From Mycobacterium sp. 155 (lineage in GTDB: Bacteria; Actinomycetota; Actinomycetes; Mycobacteriales; Mycobacteriaceae): a DNA stretch of 64,000 bases. The translations under genes were made by a program, and so were the position numbers. Position 1 is the first letter of the stretch. Each line of letters opens with the position of its first letter. Where the stretch lies: positions 1,488,001-1,552,000 of the forward strand of contig NZ_KB892705.1 in assembly GCF_000373905.1 (NCBI RefSeq), given 5' to 3'. Shown one piece after another: positions 36,137-44,284 of this stretch. The notes beneath the pieces were generated by a model. The model saw only the letters and a list, made by a program, of their open reading frames with translations, made no database searches and was not told the origin of the DNA.

Positions 36137-36280
36137 CTACTGCGCCGTGGACAGAGCGGATTGCCCGCACCGGCTGCGCCGGTAGCTGTTGAGGTTGCCT
36201 TCGTGGAACACCCAGTGTCCTGGCTCGGCGGAGCAGACAGTCGAGCAGAGCCGACCGACCGGTGTTGAGCGGCGGGGCAT
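36137..36280 (-). CDS. 47-residue ORF between a fluoride riboswitch and phzF
   Basis: Starts at ATG 36280 directly behind a strong GGGAGG site that is embedded in the riboswitch expression platform; begins MPRRSTPVGRL and ends GQSALSTAQ at 36137, 25 bp before the PhzF start. The position suggests that it is the first cistron controlled by the switch. It may be a coupling leader or a real small protein; no family recognised. Confidence 0.5.
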   Translation of the reverse strand: MPRRSTPVGRLCSTVCSAEPGHWVFHEGNLNSYRRSRCGQSALSTAQ

Positions 36281-36284
36281 AGTT

Positions 36285-36302
36285 CCTCCCTGATTGTCAT
36301 CA
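36285..36302 (-). promoter_or_regulatory. Ribosome-site-sequestering hairpin of the phzF switch
   Basis: On the minus strand CCCTGAT-GACA-ATCAGGG forms a 7-bp stem. Its left arm contains the CCC that the fluoride-bound aptamer uses for its pseudoknot; its right arm runs into the GGGAGG ribosome site of the 47-residue ORF. The two folds exclude each other, so ligand binding should free the ribosome site (ON switch). Confidence 0.6.
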
Positions 36303-36347
36303 GGGACCGTCAGCGGTATTCCGCGGAGTTGGGCGAGCCCCATCGCC
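36301..36347 (-). promoter_or_regulatory. Fluoride riboswitch (crcB motif) upstream of the phzF operon
   Basis: Minus strand: 5' hairpin GGCGATGGGGCTCGCC, linker CAAC, 3' strand GCTGACGGTCCCTG. The loop GGGGC pairs with GUCCC to form the pseudoknot. The short hairpin between (TCCGCGGA) is compact. This matches the crcB-motif consensus: GGNGATGG, AAC, CTGAYGG. Confidence 0.75.
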
Positions 36348-36397
36348 GCTTTCCATCATGCCGCCTAACAAGCAGATTCGCCAGAGATCGCCGCGAC

Positions 36398-38065
36398 TCA
36401 GTCGCGGCCGAGTCGTCGGTGCGTGCCGGCTATCGGGTTTATCGCCTGCTGGCCCAGCCTGGCGACCTTGTCTTCTTCGTACTTCTCGAAGTTGCCCTCG
36501 CACCAATACCATTGCACCTGACCGGTTTCGGTTGTTTCCCAGGCCAGGATATGGGTGGCGACACGGTCGAGAAACCAGCGATCGTGCGCCGAAACGACCA
36601 CACACCCGGCGAATTCGCCGATCGCATCCTCCAGTGACGAGAGCGTGTCGATGTCGAGGTCGTTGGTCGGCTCATCCAGCAACAGCACGTTGCCACCGAC
36701 TTTCAGGGTCAGTGCGAGATTGAGCCTGTTGCGTTCGCCACCCGAGAACAGGCGGGCCGGCTTCTGTTGGCCGGGCCCCCTGAATCCGAAAGTAGCGAGG
36801 TATGCCCGCGAATTCACTTCACATCCGCCGATCTGCAGAACGTCGTGCCCACCGGACACCACTTCCCATGCCGAACTGGCAGGGTTGATGTGTGCGCGGT
36901 CTTGGTCTACGTAGGCGATGCGTACGCTCTCGCCGATTTTGACCGAGCCGGCGTCGGGCATCAGGTTGCCGCTGAGTATCTGGAACAGAGTCGTCTTACC
37001 GACCCCGTTGGGTCCTACGACTCCGACAATTCCGTTGCGCGGCAGGGTGAATGACAGGTCGGCGAACAGTTCGCGACCGTCAATAGACTTGCGTAGATGG
37101 TCTACCTCGATCACCGAGCTACCCAGCCGCGGACCAGGAGTGATGCGAATGCCGTCGAAGTCGGCATGACGCGGGCCCGCCGCAGACATCTGCTCGTAGC
37201 GGCGTAGACGGTCGCTACTATGTGTTTGACGGGCGGTGTGGTCGAAGCGCACCCAATCGAGTTCCCGCTGCAGCTGGCGCAGTTGTTTGGCATCCTTGCG
37301 GCCCTGTACCTGCAGTCGCGAGGTCTTTGCCGTCAGATAGGCGGCGTAGTTGCCCTGATAGAAGTCGACGCGACCGCGGTCAAGTTCGAGAATCCATTGC
37401 GCAACGTTGTCGAGGAAGTACCGGTCGTGAGTGACGGCCACGACGGTGCCCGGGTAGGCGGCGAGATGTCGCTCGAGCCAGTGGACGCTCTCGGCGTCGA
37501 GGTGATTCGTGGGTTCATCGAGCAACAGCAAGTCTGGGCGCGCGATCAGCAGGCGGCACAGTGCCACCCGGCGCCGTTGCCCGCCCGACAAGCATCGAAC
37601 CGGCATGTCGGGCGGCGGGCACCGCAGCGCTTCCATCGCCTGTTCCAGCCGAGAATCGAGGTCCCATGCCCCTGACACATCCAATTGTTCTTGCAGCGCA
37701 CCCAACTCCGCGATGAGCTCGTTGTCGAAATCCAGTGCAAGCCGGGCCGCGACGTCGTGGTAACGCGTCAACAGTGCCTCGATAGAGGCCACGGCGTCAC
37801 GAACATTGCCTACGACCGTCTTGTCGTTGTCGAGAACGGGTTCTTGTGCCAGAAGACCGGTTGAGATTCCGGGCGCCGGGCGTGCATCGCCCTGAGCGGT
37901 CCGCTCGTGTCCGGCCAGCACTGCCAGTAGTGTCGATTTACCGGCGCCGTTGGGTCCGATGACGCCGACCTTCGCGCCCGGCGTCAACGAAAAGGTGACG
38001 TCGTCAAGAACGACCTTCTCTCCGCGCACGACACGGGCTTCATTCAGTTGATAGATCCATCGCAT
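36398..38065 (-). CDS. ettA: ABC-F ATPase EttA (energy-dependent translational throttle)
   Basis: A 555-residue protein, the exact usual EttA length. Two ABC domains: Walker A GPNGAGKST (about 38-46) with signature LSGGQRRRVAL and DEPTNHLDAESV; second Walker A GPNGVGKTT with FSGGERNRLNLAL and DEPTNDLDIDTL; between them the Arm and linker with RFDHTARQTHSSDRLRRYEQ. It binds the ribosomal E site and gates elongation by ATP/ADP ratio. ATG 38065 has GGAGG 7 bases upstream. A variant fluoride switch precedes it, which would make this a fluoride-inducible copy. Confidence 0.9.
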   Translation of the reverse strand: MRWIYQLNEARVVRGEKVVLDDVTFSLTPGAKVGVIGPNGAGKSTLLAVLAGHERTAQGDARPAPGISTGLLAQEPVLDNDKTVVGNVRDAVASIEALLTRYHDVAARLALDFDNELIAELGALQEQLDVSGAWDLDSRLEQAMEALRCPPPDMPVRCLSGGQRRRVALCRLLIARPDLLLLDEPTNHLDAESVHWLERHLAAYPGTVVAVTHDRYFLDNVAQWILELDRGRVDFYQGNYAAYLTAKTSRLQVQGRKDAKQLRQLQRELDWVRFDHTARQTHSSDRLRRYEQMSAAGPRHADFDGIRITPGPRLGSSVIEVDHLRKSIDGRELFADLSFTLPRNGIVGVVGPNGVGKTTLFQILSGNLMPDAGSVKIGESVRIAYVDQDRAHINPASSAWEVVSGGHDVLQIGGCEVNSRAYLATFGFRGPGQQKPARLFSGGERNRLNLALTLKVGGNVLLLDEPTNDLDIDTLSSLEDAIGEFAGCVVVSAHDRWFLDRVATHILAWETTETGQVQWYWCEGNFEKYEEDKVARLGQQAINPIAGTHRRLGRD

Positions 38066-38094
38066 GGTCGGCCTCCACGGATCGTCGCATCTCC

Positions 38095-38156
38095 GCAGGA
38101 ACCATTGGCGTGACCACATCGAGGTGGTGCGCAGTTGATGGCGAGTTCCACCGCCC
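38095..38156 (-). promoter_or_regulatory. Variant fluoride riboswitch upstream of ettA
   Basis: Minus strand: 5' GGCGGTGGAACTCGCC, then ATCAAC, a hairpin ACCAC-CTCGAT-GTGGT, and 3' GCCAATGGTTCCTG. The loop GGAAC pairs perfectly with GTTCC. Compared with the canonical switches, the first loop A is G and CTGAT is CCAAT. Confidence 0.6.
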
Positions 38157-38191
38157 GTTGCTGCATGTCATTCTAGCTGGCGGTGCAACGG

Positions 38192-39271
38192 TCAGTAGTT
38201 GTGACGGGCCAGCTGCGTTCCGCCATCGCGGCGATCGCCGTCGAGGCTGACTTGTGCGGGGACCATTTCGCTGGTGACCAAGCCGTGCTCAGCGGTGATG
38301 TCGTCGACGATGTCGAAGGATGCGGCGATGTTGTCGGGGGTGTCGATGATGATGGTGGTGACGGGGACGTGGCGAACAAGTTGGAACATCTTGTCGCCGT
38401 GGGGTTCATGGTCTCCGTGGAAGCCCCAGATGCCGCGGAGTACCGTGGCGCCGCGTGAGGATCGCTGGCGACGCAGTTCTTGCACGAGTGCTCGGTGGAT
38501 GGGCTGGCCCCCGTGGGAGGTGGCCTCAGACGTATACACCATGAGCTTCTGCCACAACGGCAAGCCGTGCTCATCGGTCCCTGGTAACGCATGCGGTCGT
38601 TCGAAAAGCTGACCGTCGCGTTTGCAGATGCGAACGCGTTCGATGGTGATCAGCGGCCGGTGCAGCAGACCGCCCAGTTCGGGAATGATCTTGCCGATCT
38701 GTTCGCCGCTGCCCACGGCGATGATCATCACCGGCACATCGGCATTGCGGTCGAAGAAGCGTGCTCGAGCGCGGCGCCCATGACTGGTCCCGTCGACTCC
38801 GAGAAACACCGAGGCTCCGGCGAGCCTGCGTCGGTACATCAGATCGCACAACGCGACATACGCCGGTACGCCGTAAACGCGTTCTTTCCTGCCGACATAG
38901 ATGGTGAGTTTGGTCGCTTCGTGTAATTCGTCGGTCAGCTCGATCGACCCGATGTCGTTTTGTAGCATGCGCGCACGCTCCAATGTGAGCAGCCCGCGCT
39001 TCTTCATGGCGATGAGTGGTTCGAGAACGCTGTTGATCACCGGTGCGGTGTCGACGGCCACCACTGCCACAGGCGGGTCTTCGGACATGGACAGTGACTG
39101 GTCGGTGCGCATGTGGTGGCGCAAACCGAATCCGGCGATGCCGCGTAGCACGATGCTGGAGGCGACCTGGTGGCGGCCGTAGAGGTCCAGCATCGCGTCG
39201 GCGAGGAACCGACCCTCGGTGCGTTGGCGTTCGCCGAAATAGGTGGTGAGTTTGAGGCAGTCGTCGGTCAC
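38192..39271 (-). CDS. DUF190 protein with tandem repeats, crcB-associated
   Basis: A 359-residue cytosolic protein made of three DUF190 units (each with a KLT-YVGE/GRK-like start, a HGRxxA-R-like turn and a PVxxxxVDS/T strand), for example LKLTTYFGERQR, TKLTIYVGRKERVYG and KLMVYTSEATSH. DUF190 proteins resemble PII-like ferredoxin-fold trimers and are commonly linked to CrcB. GTG 39271 overlaps the CrcB stop (GTGA). It probably senses or modulates the channel. A triple unit in one chain could act as a pre-fused trimer. Confidence 0.8.
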   Translation of the reverse strand: MTDDCLKLTTYFGERQRTEGRFLADAMLDLYGRHQVASSIVLRGIAGFGLRHHMRTDQSLSMSEDPPVAVVAVDTAPVINSVLEPLIAMKKRGLLTLERARMLQNDIGSIELTDELHEATKLTIYVGRKERVYGVPAYVALCDLMYRRRLAGASVFLGVDGTSHGRRARARFFDRNADVPVMIIAVGSGEQIGKIIPELGGLLHRPLITIERVRICKRDGQLFERPHALPGTDEHGLPLWQKLMVYTSEATSHGGQPIHRALVQELRRQRSSRGATVLRGIWGFHGDHEPHGDKMFQLVRHVPVTTIIIDTPDNIAASFDIVDDITAEHGLVTSEMVPAQVSLDGDRRDGGTQLARHNY

Positions 39272-39633
39272 AAGTGTTCTCCGATCAGTTGTCCGCACAT
39301 CGCCGCCGCCAGGCCGCAGGCGATGCTTGCTACCACGTTGACGATGGCCAGCCGGTGTTGGTGTTCTTCGGTGAGCCTCTGGGTTTCGAGCATCCATGTC
39401 GAGAAGGTGGTGTACGCGCCGATGACTCCGGTGCCCACGAGAAACGTGATGTGTGGATCGGGGGCAAGACCACTGAGCCCGCCGAGTACGACGGCTCCCG
39501 TGAGGTTCACCGTCAGCGTGCCTGACGGAAACCGCCCGGCCGTGCGCGACATGACCTGGCGATCGACGACGAACCGTAAGACCGCCCCGAAGCCGCCCGC
39601 CAGAAGCAGTCCGCCCCACGACAGCGCTGTCAT
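39268..39633 (-). CDS. crcB: Fluoride channel CrcB/Fluc, subunit 2
   Basis: A 121-residue, four-segment membrane protein: [32 protein letters not shown] (the Asn of TM2) and [19 protein letters not shown] (the Phe-box/TTFST motif). Fluc channels are dual-topology dimers that export F-. Two adjacent non-identical crcB genes, as in many Gram-positives, form a heterodimer. It overlaps both neighbours by four bases. Confidence 0.93.
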   Translation of the reverse strand: MTALSWGGLLLAGGFGAVLRFVVDRQVMSRTAGRFPSGTLTVNLTGAVVLGGLSGLAPDPHITFLVGTGVIGAYTTFSTWMLETQRLTEEHQHRLAIVNVVASIACGLAAAMCGQLIGEHL

Positions 39634-40034
39634 GCGCGCCCACGGCTCTGAACACGGCGAGTCAACACACTGGCCACGTGCACCGCGGCAAGGCCCACGC
39701 TGATGCTGACTGTCGCGTAGCCCGCTGCCAGGCGGTACTGCTGAGCTTCGATCATGTGGACGATCTCGACCTGCATGGTGGAAAACGTTGTCAGACCCCC
39801 ACATACGCCAGTCCCGAGCAGCGGCCGTCGGTAACTCGACAACGGCAGCCGCTCCAGCAGGCGTGTGGTGAAGTATCCCACGAGGAGTGCCCCGGCAATG
39901 TTGACGATGAAGGTGGGCCAGGGCCATTGGCCTGGCGCCGCGGGCAGGACGGTGGCCACCACAGCCCGCAGGCCAGTGCCGACTGCCCCGCCGGCGAACA
40001 CCGCTGCGAGTTCTCGATTGTCGTGACCGAACAT
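39630..40034 (-). CDS. crcB: Fluoride channel CrcB/Fluc, subunit 1
   Basis: A 134-residue Fluc subunit: [36 protein letters not shown] and [20 protein letters not shown] carry the conserved TM2 Asn, the G-L-TTFST break in TM3 and the Phe positions. ATG 40034 has AAGGAGA upstream. First gene of the crcB-crcB-DUF190 operon, divergent from enolase. I found no fluoride switch on its own strand. Confidence 0.93.
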   Translation of the reverse strand: MFGHDNRELAAVFAGGAVGTGLRAVVATVLPAAPGQWPWPTFIVNIAGALLVGYFTTRLLERLPLSSYRRPLLGTGVCGGLTTFSTMQVEIVHMIEAQQYRLAAGYATVSISVGLAAVHVASVLTRRVQSRGRA

Positions 40035-40073
40035 TGATCTCCTTTGTCGTGTGGAGGGATATCGTGGAACCGA

Positions 40074-40130
40074 TGGCGGTGGGGCTCGCCAGAACCGCTC
40101 GTCCACACCGGAGAGCCAACGGTCCCTGAT
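40074..40130 (+). promoter_or_regulatory. Variant fluoride riboswitch upstream of enolase
   Basis: 5' GGCGGTGGGGCTCGCC (40075-40090), linker AGAAC, a helical middle, and 3' GCCAACGGTCCCTG (40115-40128). GGGGC pairs with GUCCC. It carries the same A-to-G and CTGAT-to-CCAAC changes as the ettA and metallophosphoesterase switches. The enolase ribosome site GGAGGT follows about 25 bases later. Confidence 0.6.
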
Positions 40131-40167
40131 CAGTGGTGAACGCTGGGCAGTCGACGGAGGTATGCAG

Positions 40168-41436
40168 ATGGTGGTCCGGTTCTTGTCCTTGTCGGCTTTG
40201 GAAATTCTCGATTCTCGTGCCCAGCCCACCGTGTGGGTGCAGGCACAACTGGCCGCGGGTCCCCGTGTCTGCGCCGGGGTGCCCTCGGGTGCCTCTACCG
40301 GTAGCCACGAGGCGGTCGAACTGCGCGATCACACCGACCGCTACGACGGCCGGGGTGTCGAGCGGGCAGTGGCCAACGTGAACGGTCCGATCGCCGACAT
40401 ACTGATCGGCCCGGAATGGTCGTCGCTCGCCGAAATCGATCTGGCACTGCGAGAACTCGATGGCACGCCCGACAAATCGCGGTTGGGTGCGAACGCTATC
40501 GTAGGGGTGTCGATAGCAGCGGCGCGTGGCTTCGCGGCCGTCGCCGACCAACCGTTGTGGCGATGGCTGACTCCGGCCGGTGTCACGGCGCGCCTGCCGG
40601 TCCCCTATTTCAATGTCATCAATGGCGGGGTGCATGCACCGAATCCTCTTGACTTCCAAGAGTTCATGATCGCTCCGCAGGGAGCGCCGTCGCTGCCCGA
40701 GGCAGTGCGCGCCGGAGCTGAGATCTATGCACAGCTGCGGAATACGCTGAGCCAACGTGGTTTTGCCACGTCGCTGGGAGATGAGGGCGGCTTCGCCCCC
40801 GATGTCAGCGGCCCCGAGGACGCACTGGTGTTGCTCACCGAGGCCATCGATGCGGCGGGCTACCGATGCGGACGTGACGGTGTGACGATTGCTCTTGACC
40901 CCGCCGCGAGCGAATTCTACCGGGACGGGCGGTATCTGGTGGATGGTCAAGAGTTGTCCAGCCAGGAGATGATCGACCGCTACCGGACGATCATCGACGA
41001 GTTCCCGGTGTCCAGTATCGAAGACGGTTTGGCGGAAACCGATCATGAGGGTTGGCGCACCTTGACCGAATCCCTGGGTGAGTGTGTCCAACTCGTCGGT
41101 GATGACAACTTCGTCACGCGCGCCGACACCATAGCCGCCGGGGCGCGAAGCGGTATCGCCAACGCCGCATTGATCAAAGTCAATCAGGTCGGCACGGTAT
41201 CGGAAACCCTTGATGCCCTGCATACCTGCCGGACCTGCGGCTACGGTGCCATGGTGTCGCACCGCTCCGGCGAGACCATTGATGCCTTCATCGCCGACCT
41301 CGCCGTGGGGTCCGGATTCGGCCAGATCAAGTCGGGAGCTCCGGCTCGCGGCGAGCGTTCCGCCAAGTACAACCGGCTGCTGGACATCGCCGCGCACAAT
41401 ACCGCGCTGCCATTCGGTCTGCTCAGTGGTGAGTGA
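40168..41436 (+). CDS. eno: Enolase, fluoride-island copy
   Basis: A 422-residue enolase of normal length: [66 protein letters not shown] (catalytic Glu), metal ligands in [16 protein letters not shown] and GDDNFVT, and the base Lys in [10 protein letters not shown] with MVSHRSGET. It interconverts 2-phosphoglycerate and PEP. Enolase is the classic fluoride-inhibited enzyme, and here it sits next to crcB behind a switch, so it is probably a second, inducible copy. ATG 40168 gives the right spacing to GGAGGT; ATG 40162 is too close. Confidence 0.93.
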   Translation: MVVRFLSLSALEILDSRAQPTVWVQAQLAAGPRVCAGVPSGASTGSHEAVELRDHTDRYDGRGVERAVANVNGPIADILIGPEWSSLAEIDLALRELDGTPDKSRLGANAIVGVSIAAARGFAAVADQPLWRWLTPAGVTARLPVPYFNVINGGVHAPNPLDFQEFMIAPQGAPSLPEAVRAGAEIYAQLRNTLSQRGFATSLGDEGGFAPDVSGPEDALVLLTEAIDAAGYRCGRDGVTIALDPAASEFYRDGRYLVDGQELSSQEMIDRYRTIIDEFPVSSIEDGLAETDHEGWRTLTESLGECVQLVGDDNFVTRADTIAAGARSGIANAALIKVNQVGTVSETLDALHTCRTCGYGAMVSHRSGETIDAFIADLAVGSGFGQIKSGAPARGERSAKYNRLLDIAAHNTALPFGLLSGE

Positions 41437-41462
41437 AGCGGTCATATCGAGGCGTCCGGCGG

Positions 41463-43490
41463 CTACGAGGTGGCGATGACGACGGCCAGGACAGCGAGGA
41501 CGGCCAGCAGCATGTAGGCCATGTAGGCGTCGAGGCGCCCGGACTGCAGCCTTTTGGCGGTGCGTGACAGCCACAGCACGGCGCGGATCATCGGCCGATA
41601 AAAGTACCGTTCGATGACGTCAACGACATCGACGTGATAGGCGAGCGAAGGCATCGATGTGGCCGACCCGGGCGCTGGAGAGCTGTTGACCAGTTCCGAT
41701 CGGGTGAGCAGTACGGTGGCCAGGACGTGGCGCACCGGATTGGCGTAGGCAAACGATGTGTAGCCCACACCGCGGCCGACCCCCGGCGATGCCGACGACC
41801 AGGCCGGCGCGCGACGTACTCGAAACGGGTTGCGGCCGGACAGTATTGCCGCTGTCGCGGCGACCAGCACCGCCAGCGTTGGCAAGACGATCCACAGCCA
41901 GCTCGGCGACAACGCGGAGAAATCGGCGAACACGGGCTGCAAAACCCATGGGGCCGCATTAGCCCCGGCGGCCTGGCCGCCGACGATCGGTGCCAGCCCT
42001 GCGGCGATCATTCTGACGACCAATGGAGCGCCGGCAGCCACGCCCAGGCAACCAAAGACGAGGATCGCCACGGCCGTTCGATAGAGCCACTGACGGTCGA
42101 GTCGGCGGCCGGCGCCGTCGTACCCAGGCTCGTCCAGACGAGGCGGCCCGAATGCGGTGAGCGATACGACCCGGACGAACGTGACCGCTGCGATACCGAT
42201 GGTCAATGCAACCAGCGCGCCAGCAACGGCGGTGACCAGCTGCATGGACAGGCTTGACACCCGGAACTGCTGCATCAGTGATTCGAGGGTGAACCATTCA
42301 GAGGCGAACCCTGCTGTCAGCGGCAGTCCGGCCAACGTGAATGCACCGATCACCAACGCTGTTCCAGCACATGGCAGTCGTTTGACGACTCCGCCGAGGC
42401 GATCCAGATCGGTAGTCCCGGTGGCCGATTCGATGGCAGTGGTGGCGACGAAGATGGTCGTCTTGCCCAGGGCATGGGCGATCACTTGCGCGGTTGCGGC
42501 AACCAATCCGGCGGCGGTCATCGCGGTGTTGCCGGCAGAGGCGCCGACCAGTGCTGCACCGTAGCCCGCAGTGATGACACCGGCGTTTTCGACGCTCGAC
42601 CACGAAACCAGCACCGCGAGATCCGGATGGACGGCGGCATGGGCGATGCCGAGGATCGCGGTCAGTCCGCCGACCATCAAGACGGTGCAGGTGAGCCAGA
42701 CCGGTGGCGGACCGAGAACTTGCAACGTGCGCCACATTCCGTAGAAGCCGACGTTGACCGCTGAGCCGGCCATGACCGCGCGCGCCGGGCCCGGTGCGGC
42801 AGGGTAGCCCCGTGGCATCCACAGGTGAGCCGGCACGAGCCCCACCTTGATGCCGAAACCGAGCAGCAGCATCGCATAGGCGGTTTGCCCGAGTGCACTG
42901 TGCGTATCGACGCCATGGGCGGTGAAGGCAAACGTGTGGGTTCGTCCCGCGATGAGCAGCGCACCCGTCAACAGCGCGGCGCCGCTGGCGCGGCCGAAGA
43001 CGGCGGTCATTATCGATCCGGTATCGCGCCCGGGTCGCGTCCGGTCATAGCCGGACAGCAGATAGAAGGCCACGGTGAGCGCTTCCCAGCCGAACAGCAG
43101 AATGAACAGATTGTCGGCACTGACGATCAGCGCGACCGCAGCCAACGCCGCGGCAACCGCGGCAGCGAGGCGAGGCCGGTACTCATTACCGGAGCCGGCC
43201 GCAGCAATCAGAGCGGGAATCGCGGCGCCGAAGGCGATGATCAGAAACAGCCCTGACAGGGCGTCCACCCGAAGGGTGGCCGGGCCAAAGGCATCCAAGC
43301 CGTAGAGGGTGATGTGTTGGGGGTGACCCATCACGGCAGCCGCACCGGCGATGACCATCAGTCCCGCGGCGCCAATGGTCAACAGCCACGCCAAAGTTAT
43401 GAGAACCTGCTTACCCGGTATCGGACCCCAGCCGACGGCCCAGCTGACCAATGCCGCTGCACCGAACACGATCAAGCCCGCGATGATCAT
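41463..43490 (-). CDS. Antiporter-like membrane subunit (HyfB/Rv0083-like)
   Basis: A 675-residue NuoL/M/N-like protein with about 16 membrane segments: FGWEALTVAFYLLSGYDRTR, LLLGFGIKVGLVPAHLWMPR and AVLVSWSSVENAGVITAGYG carry the Lys/Glu residues of the proton path. It is the last gene of the hydrogenase-like operon and overlaps the preceding stop (ATGA). In hydrogenase-4 complexes this subunit moves protons or sodium. Confidence 0.85.
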   Translation of the reverse strand: MIIAGLIVFGAAALVSWAVGWGPIPGKQVLITLAWLLTIGAAGLMVIAGAAAVMGHPQHITLYGLDAFGPATLRVDALSGLFLIIAFGAAIPALIAAAGSGNEYRPRLAAAVAAALAAVALIVSADNLFILLFGWEALTVAFYLLSGYDRTRPGRDTGSIMTAVFGRASGAALLTGALLIAGRTHTFAFTAHGVDTHSALGQTAYAMLLLGFGIKVGLVPAHLWMPRGYPAAPGPARAVMAGSAVNVGFYGMWRTLQVLGPPPVWLTCTVLMVGGLTAILGIAHAAVHPDLAVLVSWSSVENAGVITAGYGAALVGASAGNTAMTAAGLVAATAQVIAHALGKTTIFVATTAIESATGTTDLDRLGGVVKRLPCAGTALVIGAFTLAGLPLTAGFASEWFTLESLMQQFRVSSLSMQLVTAVAGALVALTIGIAAVTFVRVVSLTAFGPPRLDEPGYDGAGRRLDRQWLYRTAVAILVFGCLGVAAGAPLVVRMIAAGLAPIVGGQAAGANAAPWVLQPVFADFSALSPSWLWIVLPTLAVLVAATAAILSGRNPFRVRRAPAWSSASPGVGRGVGYTSFAYANPVRHVLATVLLTRSELVNSSPAPGSATSMPSLAYHVDVVDVIERYFYRPMIRAVLWLSRTAKRLQSGRLDAYMAYMLLAVLAVLAVVIATS

Positions 43491-44284
43491 GTCGTCGTCC
43501 TACTGCGTTGTTCAACGCGCCCAAGTGCCAACAGGATTGCATGCAGGAGGCTGAAAGGGGTTGCCGGCGAACCCGGAACCCAGATGTCCACCGGGACGAT
43601 GTCACCGACGCCGGTGCCGCCGGTATATCCCCCGCCGATCAGGCCGCCGCTGATCGCGTCGGTTCCGGCCGCGATGACCACGGTGGGCGCCGGCATCGCC
43701 TGCAGGGTGCGGCGCAGTGGTTCGACCATCCCGGCAGTTCCGATGCCGGTGACGAGCAGGATGTCGGCATGACGGGGGCTGGCGGTGAAAAACAGTCCAA
43801 GGCGGTGAATGTCGTAGACCGGGTTGGTCAATGCCTGCACTTCCCACTCGTCGCTGCCGTCAGACCCCGCGTCGACGTGCCGCAGATGGACCGAACGCCG
43901 CAGCCGTCGGACCCGTCGTGCCAGCTGCACACGCAGGTGAGCCAACGCCTCTTCGGATTCATCGACCTGCCCGACGACAAGGCTTTCGCGGTCGACAACG
44001 CCCGTGTCGCTGCCGATGTCCCAGCCGAAGACCGCCGGATCCGCATCGATGCAACGGCCACACATAATGCACCGGCCGCGGTCCAGCCGCACTGCCGGAT
44101 CGACGGTGATCGCTGCGGTCGGGCATGCCGCGGCAGCCCGCTCGACCCGTGCCAGGTCCTGTGGCGAGTCGACAGCCCGAACTACCTTCACCGCCCCCGC
44201 AAACGCGGTGAAGTATGGGTCTGGCCGGGCCGGCCAGCGGGTGGTCAGCACCCCGTTGCGTAATCCTCGTAGTACCCAGGGCAT
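43487..44284 (-). CDS. NuoB-like protein with ferredoxin motif, proximal-cluster cysteines lost
   Basis: A 265-residue protein. Residues about 70-80 hold one cluster-binding set, RGRCIMCGRCIDAD. The C-terminal half aligns with NuoB/HycG (HADILLVTGIGTAGMVEPLR, APTVVIAAGTDAISGGL), but where NuoB has CxxC/CNGCE and GxCA, this has NPVYDIHRLGLFF and GTDAISGG. The proximal [4Fe-4S] cluster that feeds the active site therefore cannot form. It corresponds to the Rv0082-type subunit. Start ATG 44284 immediately follows the hycE stop. Confidence 0.8.
   Translation of the reverse strand: MPWVLRGLRNGVLTTRWPARPDPYFTAFAGAVKVVRAVDSPQDLARVERAAAACPTAAITVDPAVRLDRGRCIMCGRCIDADPAVFGWDIGSDTGVVDRESLVVGQVDESEEALAHLRVQLARRVRRLRRSVHLRHVDAGSDGSDEWEVQALTNPVYDIHRLGLFFTASPRHADILLVTGIGTAGMVEPLRRTLQAMPAPTVVIAAGTDAISGGLIGGGYTGGTGVGDIVPVDIWVPGSPATPFSLLHAILLALGRVEQRSRTTT

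Noticed and set aside
40035..40170. Minus-strand fluoride switch for the crcB operon
   Set aside because: The complement of the enolase switch gives no GGNGATG hairpin or CTGATG strand in the right order.
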